NCBI RefSeq assembly: GCF_048128805.1
Contig: NC_136005.1
Span: 9,778,504 to 9,842,503 of the forward strand
Origin: Centroberyx gerrardi
Taxonomy: Eukaryota; Chordata; Actinopteri; Beryciformes; Berycidae
DNA: 64,000 nucleotides
Direction of reading: 5' to 3'
In this document: one piece after another, positions 22,736 to 51,731 of the stretch
How the letters are laid out: each line of letters opens with the position of its first letter
How positions within the stretch are numbered: the stretch's first letter is position 1
Notes under the pieces: model-generated
The model's input: the letters and a program-made list of their open reading frames with translations, nothing else
What the model was told of the DNA's origin: nothing
Database searches by the model: none
Translations under genes and position numbers: made by a program

Positions 22736-25165
22736 CCCATCCAGCCCTGCATGGGACGGTAAGCATGCAGTATATGAGAATGACTTGCCAATGCAGACAA
22801 GTCAGGGAAGTAGTGGAGGATAAAACCACAATTTCAAGCCAATATAAATCTTTATGAAGACTATTATTACTTAATTCATAGCATACCTTATGGTAAGAAG
22901 TATGTGCCTGATGTAAGTTGCATGAAAATTACATCTTTTCAAGAAAATAAAATATCAGAAAAATATCAAAATATAATTGGTTGTTTTTCACTTTGTGGGG
23001 ATGATCAAATGGAATTCTTAGTTTTCTGAGCTTTTTATGTTACCACTACATCCCTGCATGCAACAATAGATAGTTTATTTCATGTCAGACATTTGACACT
23101 TAGATGTACAAGGCTGACATATCTTCCCTTGTCTACCAGGATCCAGAGGCGAATTCCCATGTGCCCATGCAAACCCCAGAGAAACATGAATCCGTAAAAC
23201 ATTTAGCCCAGCTGGGACTAAGGGACATCACTGATTCCTTCTTCCCATGGACATGGCTACCAAGGATAGCGAGACATGTGACGTCTCCTTCTACTAACTC
23301 TCTCTGTTGGCTGCCAGGCTCAACCAAACTATCCCTCATCTGTCCTAAACTCCTCAGCATGAAGTCATTAAGCTAACAAACCTTCCTATCTCAACTAGAG
23401 TCCACCGTTTGACTAATCCCAGAGCTGGAAAATTGTCAACTGATGTCAGACGTTAAAGAGACAACCGTTCGGTCAGGAGCCGTCCTCAGTCAATCACACA
23501 GGGATTTGCTGCACGTGGAAGAAAAGTCCTACAACGCCTATAACAGTGATGGTCTTCCAGTCTACCACGGCTTTCCTGACCAGCCAGTCACACACAGAGC
23601 AGTGAACTTGGCTCTGTGTGATTCACCAAACAAATCATGAACATCGCCAGAACAAAACTCTCACTGACTATCTGGTGCACATATGAAAACACAAGAGATG
23701 TCAGGTTCAATATTCATCGGTTCATTTCAGTGCAAATGCAGGAAATGTGGTCATATTTTACTATGGCTGTGAGAGACAATGGAGTAAATGTCTGTTTCAT
23801 AGGAATGTAAAGACTGTTTGTTGTTACATGTTCACAGGTATGCAGTACCTGACTCTGAGATGGCACAACGGATACACACCGAACATAATGCAGTGCTAGA
23901 TTTATTACCTGTTACCTTGGCCATAGATTCACTTTTTTTGATTTATCCATTATAATCTCAGGACCACATTCCAGTGTTTTAAATCACGCTTTTATGGAAT
24001 TTGTATTGAAAACATCCCCGATCGTTGCAGAGAACAACTTGCTGGATATCACTTTTGCCCTCTTTTACAATATAGTCATCTCATACTATATCTACATATA
24101 GACAGTCCATTGGATGTACATAGCCTTGAATGTGGGGAGTTTGATCACATTTACCACAATATCATTAGTTTGTGTTGTGTCTGTAATGGCTGATCAGAAC
24201 TTGGTAGAGACATACTGTATGTGTTATGTAAGCCTGTGAAGATTATTGGTCAGAAAGAGACTGTACTCTGTGGTCAAATGAATACTGCATCCTCTGTTAT
24301 GAGCAACTGTTACTCTGCATACAAACTCAGTATATCCAGATCTGCATTTCCCCAGCCCCTCGAATTTCAGTGCCTTAATAACTACAGAGACAGGCATCTC
24401 TGTCTGCTTTTACCACTGGGGAGGGCAACAGTGTATATAATGTGCATTTATGCTCCTATTGCAAAAGACTAGTTTTCTTGCCATGCCAATGAATGAATGA
24501 ACAAACTTCAGGATGATTAAGCTCTTATAATTGTGAACGGTGATGTAAGCTGCTCTTGTTTCGGAGTGAATAATGTTTCAATACTCTGTCTTGTATCATG
24601 ATTGTCATTGTCTTTATGTGCGTCCTTCAGAGCAGTGATAATATTCAAGCCCTTCAGCGAATGTTTATTTTTTTCTTAGTATGAAGCCATACCACTCCTG
24701 TACAGTGGTTGATCTGAAAGACTGAGCATCCGGACATGAAATTAAACCCTCCATGTGTCCCGACTCAGGGAAATACATCACTTTGTTGGTTGTCCCATGC
24801 CATGACTGAGTCTGTACATGTCAATGACTTGCCTGTGCTTTATTTCTGATCCTAGGCTGCATTGAGAGGATGTTTACTATCTCATTTCAGCCACTCCAGT
24901 ACAGTATCTCATTGGAGGTGGGTCATATGGCTTTTGTTGGTCTGTTTCCAATTGCAACATATCTAATCAATCAGGTCGTCTACAGTTCTGAGCTGCAGCC
25001 TTGTGAAGGCACAGAGAGGGAGAGTGGGGCAACAAGGCTTGCAGTGAGGTCAAAATTATTAATGCAACTTTTTCAAATCACCCCTTTTGCTTTCTCAGGA
25101 CTTTCTTGTACCTTTTCTTCTTTGATTAAATGTCATGTTTTTTGTCAATAAAATGAATTGAAATG
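22736..25165 (+). other. shc2: shc2 3' UTR, probably with one intron
   Basis: After the stop (22733-22735) comes a good donor GACG|GTAAGC at 22758/22759. A good acceptor with a pyrimidine tract follows at 23139 (TTGTCTACCAG|GATCC). If used, this removes about 380 nt of 3' UTR. The junction is only 23 nt after the stop, too close to trigger nonsense-mediated decay. The remaining UTR runs to AATAAA at 25147-25152. Short ORFs in it have no visible domains. Confidence 0.55.
25147..25152 (+). promoter_or_regulatory. shc2: Poly(A) signal of shc2
   Basis: An AATAAA sits about 290 nt before the opposing ankrd24 poly(A) signal. It is the last good plus-strand signal in the shc2 tail. Confidence 0.6.
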
Positions 25166-25439
25166 AAGGTACAATTCAAAGGGTATTTTGTCCTTTGTGT
25201 CAGTCTTCCTGTAATGTACCAGCTAATGCAGCAGCTCCACTGTAAGCTCAGCTGTCCAGCTTTCCATGTGCACATGCTACAGCCAAATTAAGACTTCAGA
25301 TATCCATTACCCAAAAATAGATGCAAGGGATAGTGTAGAAGCTGTGACTCTGGAAGGCTACTTTCTTTTCAATCTATGCGTGCATGAACAGTTGTATAAA
25401 GAACGGGCTCAATAGCAAGAGATTAGTTTGTTTTTCATC

Positions 25440-25445
25440 TTTATT
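25440..25445 (-). promoter_or_regulatory. ankrd24: Poly(A) signal of ankrd24
   Basis: TTTATT on plus (AATAAA on minus), about 400 nt beyond the ankrd24 stop at 25847. With the shc2 signal at 25147 it defines a tight tail-to-tail arrangement. Confidence 0.55.
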
Positions 25446-25846
25446 ATAAGAATATCATATAAAATCAGTAGGCTCATCACACAATTAATACACCTGATTC
25501 CATCTTTCAAATTACAACTATCTATCCACATTCACTCTGTGCTACCATAAACCCCTGACTTGTAGGCTGCTGCACATTAATCAAGTATCTCTCCAGCCAT
25601 GAAGGCACTCTACAGTTCTATTGTTTCACCGCTTGGTTATCAGTCAAGCTCTACGGCTGTATGTAGGTTACTGTACTGTAGGCATGCAGCTACTTCTGAA
25701 CACAGATCACTCGTATTTGGTTTTCTGTGAGTGTTATCTATATGAATAACGTTGGGTCCCATAGGTTGCTGTGCAGAAGCTGCATTTTGTTGACCTGTAT
25801 AAGGACTAGAGGAGACTGGCAGGTACTGTAATGCTCAATGTCCCTA

Positions 25847-42656
<16,810 letters not shown>

Positions 42657-43100
42657 AATGGCTTGATAGGCTCGGTCTCAGCAGGAACACTGCAATGGAC
42701 ATGGTAAAGAAATGAGAAGGTTACAGTAGGCTGGACGACCATGCTACTGTAAGTTACAGTTATTCAAACAGGTGTCCAAGGCAAGGGTGAGAAGGGCTTT
42801 AGTTTTTACCCTTGGCTCAGTCACTAAAGGTGGTCTCAACAGCATGGGTCGATTTCAGATGTGCCAATATTTCAACATGCACCATCAACAATCTACCAAT
42901 CACAAACATTTAACATAAATCCTACTCATAAGCAGGTAAATACAATTCACAGTTCACACAAGTCAAAGGTCCACTGGTGGAGAGATACTACCTGTGGAGG
43001 ACAGACGTTTTCCAGGCAGGCAGGTGTGTCTTCTGTCCCATCTGCTCCTCACAGCAAAACAGTCACTGATGCCTGGCGGACAGGAGAAATGCGCCCGCCC
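42657..43100 (-). other. ankrd24: ankrd24 5' UTR exons and promoter region
   Basis: The ATG exon extends upstream to an acceptor at 42690/42691 (CATTGCAG|TGTTCC). A matching upstream donor, CCACAG|GTAGTATC, lies at 42992/42991, so a non-coding first exon probably runs from about 43100 to 42992. Several CCAAT boxes follow upstream. The exact start site is not determinable. Confidence 0.5.
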
Positions 43101-43109
43101 TAATCGTAA

Positions 43110-43445
43110 ATCAACCAATCAGCAGTGCGCAAAACGCCGGATCAGCGTGTGATTGGCGATTCTAAATGACGGATTCTGTGACCGCCGTATGCAGTAGCGG
43201 GACAGCGTGGAGTTTTTTGACCATATGGGCTGAAGTAAGAGTTTTCACCCTGTGTGTAATAGGCTACTATAAAATGTGTAAGAGTATCCGTCTCTGCACA
43301 GCCTGCCAATGTCGTTAGCCTGCGCTGCAGCAGCACCTCTAAATCCCAGTGCAACATGGGGGTTATGGGAGAGTTCATTATTTGGGAGACTTTGGCCAAT
43401 CACTAACACCTAAAAAGTGAATTCAACCAATCGCAACGTTGGAGG
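43110..43445. promoter_or_regulatory. CCAAT-box cluster upstream of ankrd24
   Basis: CCAAT or its reverse occurs near 43114, 43152, 43305, 43395 and 43427, within CpG-containing sequence, followed by an ETS-like CCGGAAG at about 43454. This looks like a promoter region that could fire in both directions. No plus-strand gene could be supported downstream. Confidence 0.4.
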
Positions 43446-43469
43446 TGATCAACCCGGAAGGATCGCGTT

Positions 43470-44379
43470 TCTACTGTGAAGAAGGTGTGTGAAGTGAGTG
43501 ACAAATGTGGACTGAACCATCCTCCAAGAATTAAATGTAACTCTGCTATTCAAACACTTACTGAGCTCCATGCTGCTTTATTTCACTTATTTATCATATT
43601 AGTCTATTTTACGGGGACAATGCACATTAGTAAACATTTCTGTACATGTTCATCTGTAGTCCTGGCCATATGACATTAATGACTACTAATTAATTTCACA
43701 GATGATCAATGTAAGTGAGACCTGCCTCTCTGTTCTGAAGACAGGGCATATCAGTTCCACGGGACACAAATAATGCAGTACATCTGGGCCACCAAATGAG
43801 GGCAGTAAATGCAAGGGAGATGAAACCATGGAAATCAGGAATTTCTCATAACTCTTCACTGTCTGTGCAACCTACTTTACATCCCCCTAATCTAATCAAA
43901 AACACTCGTGATCAAATTCAGATTACATTCATGGCTTTGAAACATAACGGTTGACCTTTTGTGATTAAATATTGCATATCAGGTTGTACATGTGTGTAGT
44001 ACAACTGATGCTCTAAAGAGGGGAGAGCATGTTTGTGTACCTTGCAAATTCATGAATGATGCTATTCAAGTGGGAGAGAGAAACATCTGAAGGCGTGAAG
44101 TTCAGAGGAAATGTCACATCCATATTTAGCCCTTTATAATTAGGGAATCTTATTAATTCCCTGAAATGTTCCACAGCGCAGTATTTTCTGTTGGATTCAA
44201 TTAAATCTTTGGCTTTGGTGTTTGTTTCCACACATAAATACAATAGAGGAATGACTTTACCTGTCTTTCTGTCTGTGATTATCGCTCTCTGTGTGAGAGA
44301 TTTTGCTTTTCCATTTCTGTCTCTCTCCTCTCTGCCCCTGCTCTCCCTCTCTCTGTGTCTCTGTGGGAAATCTTTCTTT

Positions 44380-44427
<48 letters not shown>

Positions 44428-45900
44428 GTCTGCCCGTCTGTTTATTGCTGATCTAGATTTTCCATCTCTTACTCAGCCTCATTCTTTTGTCTCATACAGT
44501 TCTGGCTCTCACCTTGGCCAGGACGGTAGGAAAAATTACATGTATGCTCAAACATGCGTGAGAGAGAGAGTTACGGCTTTGAAGGAGGGTTAGAGGAGGT
44601 GTTGGACTGTGGGGGTTGTGTGGAGGAAGCAGGGGAAGGTATGACTGCAGGAGGAGGAGGAGGAAGATGATGATTGGTGGAGTCAAATACATGATGAGGG
44701 ATAAAAGAGGCAAAGGTATGAGAAAGGCAGAGAAAAGGACGGTTGGGGTAAAGGTAAGTGAGGAAGAGGAGGGAGGTTGGGAGAGTATAAGAGACAGGGA
44801 ATAGAGAAGGAGAACTTTTTCTCTGGGGACCCACATCTTGAGAGGATTTTTTTTTCTCAGGAACAAAAACAAATTTACCAGGCTTTTGTATAGGCTTATG
44901 TCATGGAATTGATCCTGTTTTAATGCTACTAATCTACTGCCATAGAGGATTTCATTTGGACTACGTTATTCTTCAGGGACCTGGCAAGATGTTTTGCAAT
45001 CACACACCCATTGGCTTTAGAATCCCTTCAGAATCATTTTGGGACCCATTTTTGGATTCCCATGACCCACTTCTGGGTCTTGAGCCAGTGCTTGATGAAC
45101 AGTGGTGCAGACTGGCAGAGGTAGGGGGAGATATGGTGGTGGTGGTGGTGGCGGGGGTGGATTCTAGCATGATGACCTCATCCAGTCTCCCGCCCCTGGG
45201 AGAAAGTGAGCTCATGGCTGTCGTAAAGAAAGAGGCATTTACGGTCTTTTAACAGCCTTAGATGGTCTCACCCACTGTAGCGCACAATCCAATTTACTAG
45301 CCTGGACCTTGGATAATGGGACATCTGTGAAAGGATGAAACGCACTCTGCCAAGTGAACAAAATGCCTTATCTTTCAATCAGAATGGAAAGGCCTCAGTG
45401 CTTTTGTCATTCTGTCTATGTGATAAGGTGTGTTTGTGTGTCTACACTATAAGCTTTAGATCCTCAAGCTCCTCGTTCACCTCAAAAGGTATTCTTGTCG
45501 CCCACAGCATGATGGGATTTTGCTATTCCAGCAGACCCTATGTGGAAGCAGATTACACACTGAGTTTTGTTCATCCCACAGGGGCAGAAACTCAGCATGT
45601 GGTGCTACAGTGGATTATTTATTTGTTGTTTTCTTTGAGGAATACTGCAAAATCATTTCAAAAAAGCTTAAATAAAGCTTTAAAAAGTGGAAATCCTCCA
45701 CAGTGACTAAATGTGACTAAATAATGAACATGGAGATATTGGGGCGCATTCGTGTGAGACGAAATATATTTTCATTTCCTGCTTTGCATTTGTTTTCCTC
45801 TTACAGGTTTTAAATGGGATATATTTCTTTAACAGCTCATCTGATGCGCAGATATTTCAATGAATGAACGGTCGGCTGACTGCAAAAGGGGATAGGATTC
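43470..45900. other. Intergenic region between divergent ankrd24 and shd
   Basis: It holds a (CT)n run at 44384-44424 and GA/GGA-rich sequence at 44560-44810. A 109-codon open frame at 44923-45252 has no recognisable domain, no splice context and a GGT-repeat-derived valine run, so it is not called as a gene. No RNA gene was seen. Confidence 0.55.
44384..44424. repeat. (CT)n microsatellite
   Basis: About 20 CT units in the ankrd24-shd intergenic region. Confidence 0.95.
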
Positions 45901-45939
45901 CACTGGGAATGAAGCACCTCCCCTTTAATCGCTTGGTTG

Positions 45940-46190
45940 GGTTTCTCTCCTATCTGTAGTCGCTCGCTCACTTGCACATTTGCCATCAGTCGTTTCCTAG
46001 CGGAACTCCACTGGATTTCAGTGCTGTTTTTCGGAGGCAGAAGAGCTGTTGTATTCTTTCTCCTGTTCTTTTACGGAATAAAAGCGTTTATAATCGAAAC
46101 CTTTTTCACTTTTTGGTGTCTTTTTATGTCACCAACATGAAGAAACGCGGAATAAAGCATCCAAAGTGGGTGAAGGTCTGAATACTGTTG
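45940..46190 (+). other. shd: Probable non-coding first exon of shd
   Basis: A strong donor TGTTG|GTAAGTAG lies at 46190/46191. It pairs with the acceptor TCTCTGCAG at 46881-46884, which opens the exon holding the shd ATG (46931). The 5' boundary is not visible. The mini-ORFs inside have no support. Confidence 0.45.
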
Positions 46191-46748
46191 GTAAGTAGTG
46201 GTGCCATCGCAGCGCAGCGCTCTCAGTGGGATTTAAATTGCGGTGTTTTGGTGCTTCATGATCTCTAGAGAAGAACTTCAAGAAACATTAGTTATATGTC
46301 CTCAATTTGCTTTTTCTACTGTTTTCCCAAATTCGTTTTCGTTAATCAACTTATTGTAATTTATGTTGGTGAAATTAAAAAACAAACAAACACGGAAAGC
46401 AAATGAGAAATGTCTTGGTGCCACTTTGACGATTTCTTCTGTTATTTGCTGTTCCCATGGCTTTGTCTTTGCTTTTTTTATCAGCAGGATTAAATCGGGC
46501 TTTATTACATGGGTGTGAAATGTAATTGCAGCCTTTGGGGGTAAAGTCCAGATGCCAGACTGTGTTATTGCCCCTGCTTAAAACAAAAGGAGTACATAAA
46601 TCCCAGCTGTTGGTGTAGTTTACTGTGGGTCTTTCATAGTGCCATGAGCCACTGGATTAGGAGAAAGTTAAAGATGAGCTGATTTTTAACCCTTTGATTG
46701 TTTGCACTTCCTTGCATACATAACTTATCGGGTTTATCACGCTCACAA

Positions 46749-46750
<2 letters not shown>

Positions 46751-46792
<42 letters not shown>
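46751..46792. repeat. (CA)n microsatellite
   Basis: About 21 CA units in the intron just before the shd ATG exon. Confidence 0.95.
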
Positions 46793-46795
<3 letters not shown>

Positions 46796-46930
46796 TAATC
46801 CAATCCATCTATCCATAACCTAGCTCACACGATCTCATCAGAAATAAGGTCAAGCAACTAACCCCCTTGTCTGTGTCTCTGCAGCCTCCTGCTTTCATCC
46901 TACCAAACTGTCTGTGGAAGCAGAGCTGTA

Positions 46931-49900
46931 ATGGCCAAGTGGCTGAAAGACTACCTGAGCTTCGGCAGCAGGCGGGTGCCTCCTCAGCCGCCCACGCCAG
47001 ACTACACCGAGAGCGAGATCCTCAAAGCCTACCGGCTCCAGAAGAACCTGGACTTCGAGGATCCCTACGAGGACTCGGACAGTCGGTCCAGGAGCGAGTC
47101 CGGGACCGCCGACCCCTCCACACCTGTGTTCGGGTCTCCCATGAAGTCCTCCAGTGTGGACACCAAGTCGCCCAAACACAGACTGATCAAGGTGGACTCC
47201 CAGGAGCTGGGGCGCACCAAGATCCTCCTCAGCGCGATCTCCTTAGAGGACCAGCAAGAGCCTGTAAGAGTTCTCTCCCCTGAAATCTCTGTTCGTTCCT
47301 TTGTAGGTGTACAGAACAAAAAGCAGCTGATGCGGCGATAAGAATTTTGTGTGGCTCTCCTCTCCTTTAATGGAGGAAGGGAGTGAGAGTGGGAGGCAGG
47401 AGAAGGAAAAAGCACTATCCCACTTCTCTCTGATCCCCTTTACATCACTGGGACAGCTTTATTGACCAGCCTCCTTAAGCAAGCGACTGGTAATGTGTGT
47501 TACAAATATGCATTGTTTCCATTAATCACGTTATGTCCGAAGCACCACATAAATTGGATACCCTACTGTAGGTGCCTGATGCAAGAAAGCATTATTGATG
47601 GCTTGAGCGGACCATTGAGTCAGGAGGGGTCACACTCCCTTGAGTTTATGTCTTTCCATAAATAATAAATGGGGTTTGGTTTTGCAAGCTGAGAGAGACC
47701 CTCGGATGAGCACATGGCAGGGGCCAAATACCGTATGGTGATATGTCAGGGGTCACAGAGAAGCATCATTTATGCTGTGGTCATGTTGGTGTCATCAGGA
47801 CTGCAGTGTTGTCCTGGATATGTACTGTATCACACAGCTACTGAGAGGGAGAAGGAGAGGGAGAAAGACAAAGAGGCGGCTAGAGAGAGCGAGCGAGCGA
47901 GGCAGAAACGGAGCCTCTGCTTCTGAACATGGTTTTACAAGGGAACGGTCCGCGCATTAATTCAGCCCACATTCGCTGAGTAAGTTAAGGAGTGTGGTTC
48001 AGGGTTAAACCGTTTTCACTGCTGCAGTTAAATCCATGTCTCCCTCTCGTGGAAAACGCTACAAGTGCTGAAAAGTCCTGAAGTGGATTGGAGTGGTGCG
48101 GTAGTCTTAAGTCAAGTCGATAGCCCCTTCCTCCTCTCCACGCTCCTCCTGCCCTCATTAATTTCCCAGGGTCTGTGGGAACATCCGCGCTCTAATTAAC
48201 ATTGCAGATTCCTGTGCATCGATAACCTGTTACAGAATCAACATGGGATTAGGATGTAATTTTGTGAGGGTGTGTGCATGTCTAGCAGGAGTTTGGGCAG
48301 CGCGCCTCGCTTGAGCGATCCCCTTTGTTGGATGGAGAGAGAGAACTATAGGGAGAGAGAGCTAAATGAAGAGAAAGAGAGTGGGGGAAATGAGAGAGAA
48401 AGAAAGAGGGAGACAGAAAGAAAGAGAGAGAGAGAGAGAGAGAGAGTTCATAGACGGTGGGTGAGTGTGTATATGTGTATGCGCACGTGTCCTGTGTGTG
48501 TGTGTGTACGTGTGTGTGACCATATGGCTGCCTTTGTAGCTGTCAGTGTGCCAGCTGACCACTGCTTTCCTCCTGTGCATGTATGGAGGAACAAATGCTC
48601 CCAACCAACCAACCAACTCCCTCTTTATTCTCTCTGCCACCTCCGGTCCTCCAGCCAACAACCTGATCATCCTCAGACAGGCCTATTTTTTTTCTCGCTG
48701 CATAGCATACAGCTTTCAAATGGGGGACAAATTGCATTCTTGAAGAGGGAGCTATATTGTGTAGCCTCTGAATATAAACCGGGGTATTTTTGTGTGAAGG
48801 CGTTGGTGCAGTATTCTGATGTTTGCCTATTGTTTGTCAATCACATACAGTGGAAAACCACACTAAAGGTACAAATTAGTGTTATAATGATACTCCGAAA
48901 AATAGAAAAATGTTCTCTGTAATCAAGCATACAGTATATTTCATATGCCATTCAATGAGGATGTGATTGCATGTTGGAGTGTTGTACTGCTCTCTCCGTC
49001 TTTGGTCTTGATTAGCTATTGTCTACGCAACACTCTGCACTAATACACCTTTTACAGGCTGAATTCTCCTAATTATCGAAAAATAGTAATGTTCTAGGAT
49101 GCTTTAATTGAAGACTTTATACCAAAATTCTTAAAAATTATTGCTGACATGAAAGTCTAACTCATTATAGAGTACTGTTAAAGTTTTGACACCTGTGCCT
49201 GCAAAATAAAGATATTTTTTAATTGGTTTGTCTGTGTATTTGAAATATAAAGACAAAAAATACTGGAAACATGTTTATCTGGAAGTGGATATATTATGTT
49301 CTGTAACAAAACTCATCATTCTCCATGACTACGTGTGCGTTTTGTCCTTCAGGTGGTGCCATCTGCTCCGTTGGCGGGGGACACAGATTATTCGGACCCA
49401 TTTGATGCTCGTCTGGACCACCGACCTGAACCGGATCTGGGACCCATTCCCTGTGAGAACAATGGCTACATGGAACCGTATGAGGCCCAGAGGGTCATAA
49501 CAGGTCAGGAGATTATATCACTAGAAAAGGATGTGTCATCAGTGAATATCTTGTCGGTCTGATGGTGCTTTAGTGGTCCATATTGTTATAATACAGTATA
49601 ATGGTATTATAGTTCCATTCCATTTTCCCTTTACCCTTCCCTTTTGTATTTCATTTTCTCATTTTTAAACAATTATCTCCACATATAGCAAAGACGTACA
49701 TATACACAAACAATACAACACAATTAGCTTCACAGTATTAGATTAAGCCTTTAAAACCCTAAAGGGTTAAGTTGAGATAAAGGCTCTTCTTACTTACATA
49801 AAGATAACATTACTGGTCAGATATTATATTGCATTTCAGATGCACCAAATCATGAAAACAATATCAAACCATAGCATAAAGTAATGATATTATCATTGAT

Positions 49901-51694
49901 CTATTACCTGTCAGCAGTTCTTTAATGAACATCAACATTGTGATGATACAATTATATTATCACTGTTTGCTACCTTTCTTTTTCGCTGTGGTAAACTGTT
50001 TTATCTCTGTCTTCATAAAAGAATGTATCCTCCTTGGTAGCAGTGATTTTACAGGTCGCTGCCATATTCTCTCTAGCTGTTTGTTGTGTAAAATTATGAA
50101 CACACTGCTGTTAAATCATAGTATGCTGTAGTGTTCAAGAAGTCCTGTTTAAAGGCTGTTTATATTTTATCTGTTTATAAGTGGACAGTTCTGCACTAGG
50201 CCTTTGTAACTGTCCACTCCTTTGTGCTTTTTAGTTCCTCACAACTGAGCCTGCTCTCTCCTCATGAAACTTCTCTTCAGAGATGTCTCTATCCAGTGTT
50301 CACTCTCCTCCCATGTTATTTTCTCCCGTCCTCTAGCTCACATCTATCGTTTTCCATTTGTCTTTCCTCCCGTAACATCTCTCTCTGCCCTCTCTCCGCG
50401 CTCTGCCTGGTCTGTCCCAGTCATTTAGGGTGGAGAAGACCCCCCCCCCCCCTCTCTCCGTTTCTCTATCTCTCTCCATCTCAAGGGTTCTCCCTGGCCC
50501 TGAGGGGAGTCTGGCCGGCGCTCTAATCTGTCTTTTAGCGACTGTATGTCCTGTCCTCTGTCTCCGTTGTCACTTCTTCTGCTGCCTTTTTGGTGGTCAA
50601 ATGAAGTTCATAATCTCGGGCTGAGGTGAAGGGAGCATCCTCATTTCGAGACAGATCCACAGTCATCTGAGAAACCCAGAAGAGAATTGCTTCTCTTTCC
50701 AGTTGGATGGAGAGATTAGATTCACAGTAGTGTTGGCTGAGCGTTTGGCAAAACATTGTCGCAGCTCTTTCATAGACGGGGCTTTGAATGGAGCCTGTCA
50801 ATCTACGTAGATCTGTCTGTCTGCCTGCTTTTGTCTGTCTGTCAGTCTGTCTGTCAGTCTGTCTGTCAGTCTGTGCATGGTTGCTCATTAAAAAACACAG
50901 CAGAGCGGCAAAGACAGATGTTGGATCGGAATAGTAATTATCTTTCGCAAAGACTGTCCTGAAACGACACCTGTGTGCTCCCCCCCCCCCCCCCCCCAAC
51001 CCCCGAACATCGTACTCGTATGAAAGAAAATCTTCGATGTTTATCCGCCTCTTAAGTTGTTGTGTTTCTGACTGTCACAGTTCTTGAGTTCAGTTCATGT
51101 GGATAAAAGACAGGTCCCCGTTTGCATTCCTTGCATCACGTAGCAGACTGACAGTTATCAGTATGCCTAAATAGACCCCCCCCCCCCCCCCCCATTCCAC
51201 TCAATCTTCAATCTCTATCACCTTTCTGTCAAATTGCCATTTTCTTTCCCTCTCCTTTTGTTTTTCTCCATCATGTTTCCTATCCATTTATCATTTGCTT
51301 CACGCCTGTTTTTATCTCTCTGCCTTCATCTTCTCCATCTCCAGGCTGCCGCTGACACTGCGGGCTCCCAGCGCAGGTAGAGCAGCATTCAGCCACGCTG
51401 TGCTTCTGTCTCAATGACTTAACATCAAACGCAGACAGACCCCCCCACTCCACCCCCACACACCCCCCCCCCCTCTCCCACTCCTCCGCCTCCCCTCCTT
51501 GTCGTTCTCTCCCGTCACTCCTCCCCTCCTTACCTCATCCCTTCCCTTCCCTCTTCCTTCTCTTCCTCCTGCTCCTCGCCCCCTTTCACCATCCCCACCT
51601 CCTCCTCTTCCTTTCCTTTTCCCACTCCTCTCCTCCTCCCTCCTCCTCCCTCCACCCTCTCCCCTCCACCCTCTCCCTGTTCTCTCTGTTGCTC

Positions 51695-51731
<37 letters not shown>

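Noticed and set aside
44923-45252. 109-codon open frame between ankrd24 and shd
   Set aside because: No domain, a valine run from a GGT repeat, no splice context and no homology I can recognise.
48272-48922. 216-codon frame in shd intron
   Set aside because: First half is translated GA and GT repeats; the rest has no protein-like pattern.
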